From: Sphaeroforma arctica JP610
Taxonomy: Eukaryota > Opisthokonta > Ichthyosporea > Ichthyophonida
Direction of reading: 5' to 3'
DNA length: 25,645 bases
NCBI RefSeq assembly: GCF_001186125.1
Contig: NW_014039798.1
Location: forward strand, 18,943 to 44,587
The position numbers were made by a program, and so were the translations under genes. The notes under the pieces are model-generated. The model did not search any database. It saw only the letters and a program-made list of their open reading frames with translations, and was not told the origin of the DNA. Positions 1 through 9,600 of the stretch are shown piece by piece; the stretch's first letter is position 1, and each line of letters begins with the position of its first letter.

Positions 1-182
1 GTGTAGTGTGTACTCAGTAGTGTGTAGTGTGTACTCAGTAGTGTGTAGTGTGTACTCAGTAGTGTGTAGTGTGTACTCAGTAGTGTGTAGTGTGTACTCA
101 GTAGTGTGTAGTGTGTACTCAGTAGTGTGTAGTGTGTACTCAGTAGTGTGTAGTGTGTACTCAGTAGTGTGTAGTGTGTACT
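1..182. repeat. 21-bp minisatellite, about 8.7 units
   Basis: A nearly perfect 21-bp unit (core gtgtactcagtagtgtgta) runs from the window edge to about 182, so the array may extend further left. Since 21 is a multiple of three, the plus strand stays open and reads a YSVVCSV heptapeptide repeat. I see no other sign of coding, so I call it a minisatellite. Confidence 0.95.
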
Positions 183-1447
183 GTGTGCAGGCGACAGCAC
201 AGTGACAAGACAGTGAGGAGAGTAGGAGGGAAGGGAAAAGGAGCGATTGGGAGCTGGTCAGCCGGGGGCGGTAGTAGTGCACCACGCCACAGTTATTCAC
301 AGTAGGGAGGACAGAGGAGTGATGATTGGAGAAAGTTATATTACACAGCATGCGAACTCTTAGGTCTCAACAGTGAACAGTGAACACTACCCCTGTGCCT
401 TTTACTTTACACAGTTACACCCCCCTCATTATTTAGCAGATCTTACCAGACTGTCAGTCTCCGACCTCATCAACGGCGTCTCTACATGTCTCTCCTGAGG
501 CGGCTGACATCGCATACGAGCATTCACATTTGACAAACAAATGCTGTTTTCTCGGAGATTGATCATGCGAAGACCAAGATATTATTTATCTAGAGTGTAT
601 ATATAGTATGTACATCACCTTATATTATTATATATAGAACCTATGTTGCTCTGCAAGTATGAAAGCGCGTTCTGAGGCTCGTAGAAGTTACAAAGGTTAT
701 CAGTCCAGAGTTCAGTAATTCAATTTGAAACCAACAACGTTGTGTAGTTATCGTCACTTAAAGCCGCCATATAGTTGCTATACTAGACCACACTTTATAC
801 CGTGGCGATAGCCTAAATTGACCGATTTTATGCCCATACGTACTTTTCTATTAAGCAGAGCTGCCTTGGATGTAGCTATTAAGTATAATTTATTGCTGTA
901 CATGACGCTGCCCAGCGAAAACGACCATGTGCTGATTTCTGACGTCATACATCGTACTAAAAGTGGCAGGGCCTTATTTCTGATCGATAAAAAAGTCGGT
1001 GTGTACGATTTTGAATGAGTATTTATTTAGTTCACCTATAAATGGGCGGTCATGGTTTGAAATCTCTATGGAATCAGATTCGATCTATAGAATCGCATAT
1101 CCAGTTGCACTCACTCGGTGTCAGGGCAATAAATTCATACATATGTTATTCACGTGGCATTAACCAAACAGTGAAACGAATTGATAACATTCAATTCAAA
1201 ACACCAGTGGTTCAGGCAACGGATAGAGGTGATGAAAGCAACTGGCCAAACGGGGTTTCTGGCCACCATAGCTACGAAATAGTAAACGCATTGAACGCCC
1301 AAATCCTAAATTCACACGGCATTTATCGTGCACTTTTGTTCTTAATGAACGTGCAAATTTGGAATCGATCTCGACACCTGTATTCCTATCAGTTGTGATA
1401 CAAAAAACACTTCTATAGTTCTAAATTTCAAAAGCTTTTTTGAAAAC
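183..1447. other. Non-genic stretch downstream of the minus-strand gene
   Basis: This holds mixed-composition DNA with no homology I recognise. Two plus-strand reading frames lie at 818-1018 and 1042-1398, neither with a known motif. The minus-strand gene ends at 1448, so its 3' UTR must lie here. The nearest AATAAA on the minus strand is at about 1022-1027, some 420 bp past the stop, which is a weak candidate. Confidence 0.5.
1042..1398 (+). CDS. Unrecognised 118-aa open reading frame
   Basis: I do not recognise this protein. It begins MGGHGLKSLWNQIRSIESH and ends NRSRHLYSYQL. It shows no signal peptide, membrane segment, repeat or domain motif. It would run convergent to the minus-strand gene, ending 50 bp before that gene's stop codon. 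The composition is not obviously low-complexity, which is why it is listed, but 118 codons can occur by chance in a window this long. It could also be one exon of a gene or a fragment of an old element. Confidence 0.2.
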   Translation: MGGHGLKSLWNQIRSIESHIQLHSLGVRAINSYICYSRGINQTVKRIDNIQFKTPVVQATDRGDESNWPNGVSGHHSYEIVNALNAQILNSHGIYRALLFLMNVQIWNRSRHLYSYQL

Positions 1448-1531
1448 TCATGCCACCTTCCCAGTTCCAACTTTTTGTGCGGACTCTTCTAGGGCTTCAA
1501 ACAGCTGCTCCTGCGCGAGCCGTATAGTTTC
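1448..1531 (-). CDS. Exon 11 (last) of the minus-strand gene
   Basis: Codes ETIRLAQEQLFEALEESAQK and then VGTGKVA before a TGA stop. It follows a CAG acceptor in phase 0. It matches the start of the plus paralog's last exon (ETQQLAQDQLIAALE) and is 12 codons shorter, so the C-terminal tails differ. Confidence 0.78.
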   Translation of the reverse strand, partial: ETIRLAQEQLFEALEESAQKVGTGKVA

Positions 1532-3632
1532 CTGTTTGAGTGATGATTTAGAAATAGTAGAGGGTTTGAGTCATCATTGAAATAATAGTATGTTATGATA
1601 GATATATCTAGTTTCAATGCCAATAAGCAAATCTCCGTATGTGATCGCTTAGTATGCAATGTTCCTTGTACAGAGATTTGCAGCAAAGTCCCTTAGTTGT
1701 TGCTAGGTAGTAACTATTCCTTGCACGCTCCAGTACTGGGACTACCAAACCCTCGACCCACATTGCGCAGCCAAAACACTGCACAAAACATCTTGATATG
1801 GTGTACTGCTGTAGACAGCTCGACCTAATTGACGGGCATTGTGGATTGATATGAACATCTTACACTTGGGTTTAGGGTTTAGGGTCAATCGCCTCTGTGC
1901 AAAAGCTTCATCACGCACATACACTCAGACAAACGAACACCCACTTCACTCCCAAGGCACAATCCAAAAATAACACATGTCAGTATGTGCATCCAACCCC
2001 ATCACGCACACAGCACACTAAAAGATAAACGTTAACGTGACCCATCCCGTACGCAGCACACTAAAAATAAAAGTTAACGCGAACGGTGGATACAATAGAC
2101 ACCACTGTGTACCTTCGGCGCATTGGCATCGTGGAGGTCTCTGAGGATTCGCTTTGCCGATCCGAAGTCACTTTTACTTAAACTTTGGTTTAAGTTCCAT
2201 ATCTGCGCACAAGTAAACGGATTGTGCAGTGGGGAATGTGTGATGAGCTTGCTGCGATGGGTGCAGGAAAGAAAACGCTACGGAAATGAAAACCCAAAAC
2301 CCTACGAGTTACGGTGTGGGTTGTCCCTCTATAATCATGTATGGTCGAATACATGAGTGTGGTTAATATTTCAACCAACCATTGACATACGTATCTCTAT
2401 AAAGTTCATCTATGGATATGTATGCGTATTAAAGGTATCACTATAAGGTTAATGTGATACACAACTATGGATATGTATCCCATTCAAGCACAATGTTAAT
2501 GTGATGCATATCTATAGATATGCATCCCATTCAAAAACAGCTTGCATTGAGCGCTATGGAGTGCCATTCATATGTCTACACTTGAATGTGATGTGAGTAT
2601 ATATTGCACTGTTCTATACACGTTTAAACGTTAATCGCTCATGCTGTACTATCAGTCATAAATTATCAGCCATAACCTCTGTGTATGTTTATATCATGCT
2701 ATACTATTTGCAATAGATTATCCGCCATAACCTCTGTGTATGTTTATATCATTCTATACTATCAGTCATTGATTATCTGCCATAATCTCTGTGTATGTTT
2801 ATATCATTCTATACTATCAGTCATAGATTGTCTGCCATAACCTCTGTGTATGTTTATATCATTCTATACTATCAGTCATAGATTGTGTCTGCCATAACCT
2901 CTGTGTATGTTTATATCATGCTATACTATTAGTCATTTAGGAGCGTGTATATGATTTTTTGTGCCATTGCATTGACTGTAGAATTGGCCCACGTGGATCG
3001 CATACTTTTAAGGGTATTTAAGAGATTTATGAGGGTATTTAGGGATTTAACAGCCAACTAATCGATGCACATCAGTCCGTCTGATTCATAAACAGCCTCG
3101 CCATTGAGAGACTGGTCAGGCACATGCAAGTACATGTACATATGTATATGGTACATGCACATGTACACTTACATATGTATATGGTTCATGCACATGCACA
3201 TATACATATGTATATGGTATATGGTATATGCATATAGTATATAGTATACGTACATATGCATTGGTATATGTACATGCAAATGTTATTCCAACTACACTCA
3301 TTGCTGCACTCATGCACAACTGCTGAGTTCATACCGTTGTTGCTGTCACATTAGAAGGAATCGTGCCCCTCGCACACACCAGTTTAGTTTGAGAAACAAT
3401 ATGTCTGCATTCATCTATACGCGCAGATTGCTTGATATGTTGTGTATCAGATTAAAATAGAAACCCTAAACCCTATGACATTAGAACGTACCATTTGACT
3501 TCGTTCCATGTCTCTCCGTTGCTCGCGTGCCCGTGCTTTGATCACCTTCGTCTCTTCTCTAAGCTTCTTCTCTAGTGTGTCTGATTCATCTCTGATTGTC
3601 TGTGAATAAACACAGAAAATATACCTCAAATC

Positions 3633-3663
<31 letters not shown>

Positions 3664-6600
3664 TAGATAGATATAAAATTATAGATATAGACATACAGGC
3701 TCTTGTAGGAATATGTGAGCGACACCTGCGTGTGTTAAAGTTTTACGTCGTCCCACTCCAGAATGTATGTACTCTAGTACGCTGATGGGTTCCACACCAA
3801 CTGATCTCTGTAGTACCAAATTGCTTGCACTGGTCTCAACAGCACACGCACAAACACACGCACAGCGATTGAACGTTGTAGCTATTGGCGCAAGAGACCA
3901 GGAGTGGGCGAATAGAGTAAACAGACGAATGACAGGTAACACATGAACAGACGAATGACATGTGACAAATGAACAGACGAATGACAGGTGACACATGCAC
4001 AGCATAAGTATTAGGAGAGTATGGCCAGTCATAGACCTGTAGCGGGTGGCTCTCCTGTCCTGGTTATAGCACATACCGTGAGGTTGTTGTCGATGAGCTT
4101 CTTCTCTTTGATTATTGTCTGAGTTGTGTGAAGAACAGATCAACGCACAGTGAATGGCGATGGCTTAGATATTTTGGGTGCGATTCAGCCCTAAGATTAA
4201 AAGGGTATGGTCCACTACAAGGTACACTGGGACAGGGCCCTAAGGTTTCTATAGTTTCACTGGGAGTGCGTGCGTGTATTGTACGTTTCGATGTATATTT
4301 TCTTACGTTTATATAAATGCATTGGTTCTATGGTTTCACTGGGAGAATGTGTATGTGTTCTTATCTTTTTGTAAATGTATTGGTTATATAGTTTCACTGA
4401 GGGAGCACAAGCGTGTATTGTAATGTTTCGATGTATGTATTCTTACCGTTGTATAAATGTATTAGTATATGAGTTCACTGGGAGAATGTGTATATGTTCC
4501 TATATTCAAAAAAATGTATTGGTAAGATAGTTTCACTGAGGGAGCACAAGCGTGTATTGTAGCGTTTCGATGTATGTATTCATACCGTTATATAATTGTA
4601 TTAGTTATATGGTTTCACTGGGCAAATCTGAGCGTATTGTTACATTTTGATGACAACATCTGTCACAAGCGTATATATATATACACGACTAAAAACATCC
4701 ATCCCAGGCATATATACACAAAGACTAAGAATATCTACCACAAGTATATATACATACATGGCCAATAACAGCTGTCACAAGCATATATACATACATGACT
4801 AGCAACATCTATCACAAGATACATACACGACTTAACAATATCTATCGCAAGCACATAATGTCAATGGAATGTGAAGGGCAACACTCCCCTACTGACACCA
4901 CCCACTAACCACCCCCACTGACCAGCCTTGTCTGCTCCATGTCTTGTTGGTGCTGTCTTTCTAGTTCTTCAAACTCCTTCTTCTCTCGTTCAAAGTCCGC
5001 CCTCACCTCCTGCAGCACAGCGGTGGGGCGTGCAGACGAGTCATTGCGTGTTAGAGTGTGACATACGTTTTAGAGTGTGATATGCGTATTAGAGTGTGAT
5101 ATGCGTATTAGAGTGTGATATGCGTATTAGAGTGTGATATGCGTATTAGAGTGTGATATGCGTGAATGATATGTAGAAGTGACGTGTGCTGTAGTCTGAG
5201 TGCTTGTTGTTATACTGTTGTCGTGTGAGTACACAGATGAATGATATGTAGTAGTGTCGTGTGCCCACTACAAGACTACACATTCTAGAAGCAAGCATGC
5301 GCCTATTTAGAAGGCTGTGATGTATGATTGCTTATAGCCTGCGCGCTATCTGGCAACGGCGACAATGTGAATGAGCACAATGGATCCCCTATAGGTATAC
5401 AGGTATTATATATATGTCTATACGTAATGCATATCCATATATATATATGATATAGAATCAATATAATAATACCTACAGGCGTTATATTGATGTCTATGAA
5501 CTTCATATACAGAAACACTTCAACACTCGCGGGCTATTTGGTCGCACGATACGTGTGTCAACTATTGCCAATGCTCATACAACGCCCTTCTACCACACAA
5601 CCGCCATAGAGCCCAAACCTGTCCCGTTATCGCTTTCGCAAAGTAATATATATGTGCCTTACAGATTAGCATAACTCATACATGTGATGTATTATCATAT
5701 GACATACAGCGTAGCGTGTGTGACCTGCATGGTGAGTATGAGATGTGAATGCCATTCAACACACATCGCTATGTAGGTACACGTGTACACATGCCACCAT
5801 CAAACAGTGCATGGAATGGTGCAGCTGTATCTCTGAGTTGTTCTAGGGTCATACGCATTCGTATTCCGTGTGCATTATGGGTTTTAGGGTTTAGTCCTCG
5901 CCCCTCTCTCGTAAACCTTCAAGGGCCGTGTTCATATGCAAGCTCTTCTGAACCCACACATCCCACAACCCGGCCACTCACCGCCATCTGGCTGTCGATG
6001 TAGCTGGTGTAGTCGTTGGCCATGGTCTCCATGAGCTGATCGTCGCTGCGCCTGAGTACGTCTTGCTGTTGCTTGGCCTGTGCAACGGTTGCGTTGTGCG
6101 TGTCTATCTCTAGTTTAAGAGCCTCCACCTCGTGTTCCAGTTGTTTGATCTCTGACAAGGCTAAGAAGTTCTCAGCCGATAGTCGGGTCTGCATGCGTTG
6201 CGTGTTCGATGGTTTGTTAGTACTGACGGATGAGTACATCGATAGAAACGAACGCGTGCGTTATACGCCCTCCCGGGATACGCCTTGTACTACCTCTTAC
6301 ATCCGTACATCTTCTAAACGGATTGAGTTCAGCTATACAGAATATACGCGTGCAGTAGTTGTGCGTTCGTACGCTTTGAGGTTTGTCGAAGCCACACAAC
6401 ATAGGCGAACACAACCAAAATACTTCGTGTGTGGCGTTAAGTTTCAGGTGGAGCTGTTTGCTGAATGGCGCGATATAACGTATACAATGATAACGCAAAC
6501 CTAAAACCCTAAAACCGTTGATGGTCGTTCGGGAACAGTCAGATAGGAATGTCTACACAACCTGAAACCTGAGTGAAATGTCGTATATTCCTGAAGTGGA

Positions 6601-9600
6601 ATGTCGTATATTCCAGAAGTGAAATATCGTATATTCCTGAAGTGAGATGTCGTATATTCCTGAAGTGAGATGTCGTATATTCCTGAAGTGAAATATCGTA
6701 TATTCCTGAAGTGAAATATCGTATATTCCTGAAGTGAAATATCGTATATTCCAGAATGCTGAAGTGAAATGTCGTATATTCCTGAAGTGAAATGTCGTGT
6801 ATTCCTGAAGTGAAATGTCGTGTATTCCTGAAGTGAAATGTCGTGTATTCCTGAAGTGAAACTAGCAAGTGTGCCTTTCATATCAGACGAACTAAAACCC
6901 TAAACCCCTAAAAACGCAACACAGTCGCTCATGTGCAGCCGATATCACAGAGGTAAGTACACCCGAATTTGTTCAAATGTTCCGTTTATCGGTGTATGCT
7001 TTCGTAGTTGGGTTTGTTCGTCAGTGTAGTCCAGGGTTTAGATCATAACTATCTGCTGTTCAACGCAGCGAGTTGTCTATTTATGTGGAAGTTCATTTGA
7101 CGGACAAACATTTTGCCAACCCTTCTGGAATTGTACGTATTGAAACTGAATAGACTAGAACTATTACACACAAATAAAGATGTTAAAACAAATACATACA
7201 AATAAAGATATTAAATCAATTACATACGGAACTATTTGGACACAAACAATTCATACGACAGCAACGACAGCAACAATATATACGATGAACTATTACACAC
7301 AAATGAGGATATTAAAATAATTACATACGAAACTATAAGGACACCAACAATTTATACGACAGCAACAACACCAACAATACATACAATACTATGAAGACAA
7401 GAACAATACATGCAATAGCAACCACACAAACAAAACATACAATACTATGAAGACAACAACAATACATACAATAGCAGACAGCCGTCGCTTCTCCGGTTCG
7501 GCCTCAAACAGTTCGAGTAACGTGGTTTTGACATCGCTATCCACTCTGTAGAAACCCAAACCAAATGATCCTGTGCCTGCTACGTCTACCGGAGTCTTTC
7601 CTTTCTGCGTGAGTGTGTGTAGATAAATATGTGTGTATAGATATATATATGTTTGTGTAGATAAAATGTATGTGTGTGTGAGTATGTATCTGAGAAAAAC
7701 TAAGTTAATGTACGCCACAGGGAGTGTGTGCATAGCTCAGATAAATACACTATACCGTGGACTTGACGTATGAAGCTTAGAAATGACTCTCTAGGTCCGT
7801 AGCCCAGCCACACAGTTGTGAGCTGTACTACGCGGGACGGTGATGGGATACAACTAGCAGGCGAAGCCAATAGTACACGCATCGAATACACATGTGCCAC
7901 AAACATGTGTTTATATATACAATGGGTCTTTGTACATACGTACATATAGCGTACGTGAACTGTACGCAGATGTATCTAGATGTGCACATATCCACATATG
8001 AGTATTCATAGGGACACAAACAGTTTTGGAAAGGTATATGAGTACTTAGCACACATAGGAGTTGTTTGATTGTTGGGTTGTAGGGTTGTAGAGTTGTGGG
8101 GCTGACTGTCTAATAAGAGCCAGGGAGACATGCACTAGTCCAGAATGGTTGTTATTTGCAGATGAGCTGCCAAGACACTCACAAGTCGATGTACATGTGA
8201 TGGCCTGTACGTCTAGTTATAGTTACATTGCCAATAACTGCTTAGCAGCCTATGTTTCCTAGTTGTACATGCATTCACATACCTGCATCTGTGTATTTAT
8301 AATGCAAACCCCATATGAAGTCAGCTCTATCTATACAGGCTATCTTGTAGCTCTAAGTTTCGTTTACTTTTCAGATATTGGCACACAATAACTGATCTAA
8401 ATTGTGCAGAGTACTTTCAGGACACACTGTTAACAGCGACCAACCTGATTTTTGACCCCAAATCCTGCGTTGTGTTCCAGCAGCACTTTGATGCACTCGA
8501 CCTTTCCCCACTCAGACGCGTGGTGCAATGCCGTATCACCGTACTGTTAGTATTGATTGAGAGCGCAACAGTGAGTGTACAGTGATGTCAACCCGGTTGG
8601 ATTGGTACTGAACTGGTATATGAGAAGAATATATCGTCACTGCGTGACTGCTGATGAGCACTTCTGCGCTGTTTGGGTAGTAGTTAAATCACTCACAACA
8701 ATCAATAACGTAAGACTAACTGGGGAATAAAGGCTACTTATATTACAAACCACTCCGTGATTGATACTCAAAAGCACGACTATGTGGTCTGTACTCAAGA
8801 CATGACTATGTTCTTCATGCTCAAGATAATAGCTCTCTGCAAAGGTCGCTGGATGAAAGTGGGATGCGCTCAGGATCATCACTTGTGATAAACAATTTCA
8901 CAGTGCCATGTTCAAGTATACGACCAACGTTAGATTGGCTAGACTGTCGGCGTGAACAGCTCACAACTGCACACAAAAGAAAGTAACACTGCCATCGAGT
9001 TGCAGAAGCGCATGCGAACACATCCCCCATATCTCTAATCCCAATCATATTATCATAGTATCATGTTGATTACTATGGACTAGGTATCGAACTCTAAGAA
9101 AATAACTATGTGTTCCGCTGATTAGCCTCAGATCTACATTTATGCTTACAATTTCAAGTATACATATACAGTTCATTGCATACGTTGAGAATATCTTGCC
9201 ATCAGAGTCTTGTTAAATATAAATACGAGTTCACACATACGTCCAATGGCATATTTGTGTGTTAGTACATATACAAAATTGTACTGTTGTCAAACAAACA
9301 TATATTCAAATAATTAGATTAAGTGCATATATTTCCAAATACATGAATTATCCTGCATACTTGGGCACTCAAAGACGTAGATGTGCATGTGCTTTATATT
9401 CTGGTATGAGGGAGCACATTCATTAGACGATGCTTACGTCGATACTCATTTTCAGTTGCGAGTATGGTATGACAATGCTATATATATATATATATGTATG
9501 TATATATATATAGATATAGATATAGATATATATATATATATACAAGAGTGCGTGTGTTTTTATCGATACATTTTGTGTATGAAAACACCGGAAGGAAGGT

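Noticed and set aside
818-1018. 66-aa plus-strand frame
   Set aside because: Short, no motif, no paralog match, no splice or start context that sets it apart from chance.
2636-2935. Regularly spaced repeats resembling a CRISPR array
   Set aside because: The whole 55-bp unit repeats, with no unique spacers, and the setting is a eukaryotic intron.
6189-6239. Longer N-terminal reading of minus exon 5 (MYSSVSTNK...)
   Set aside because: It would cross the TACTAAC branch-like word and the CATGCAG acceptor; the phase-0 acceptor at 6189-6190 fits the paralog.
6501-6881. Two minus-strand frames of over 100 codons with EYTTFHFRNIRY-type repeats
   Set aside because: Both are readings of the same 23-bp minisatellite in different frames, inside an intron of the minus-strand gene.
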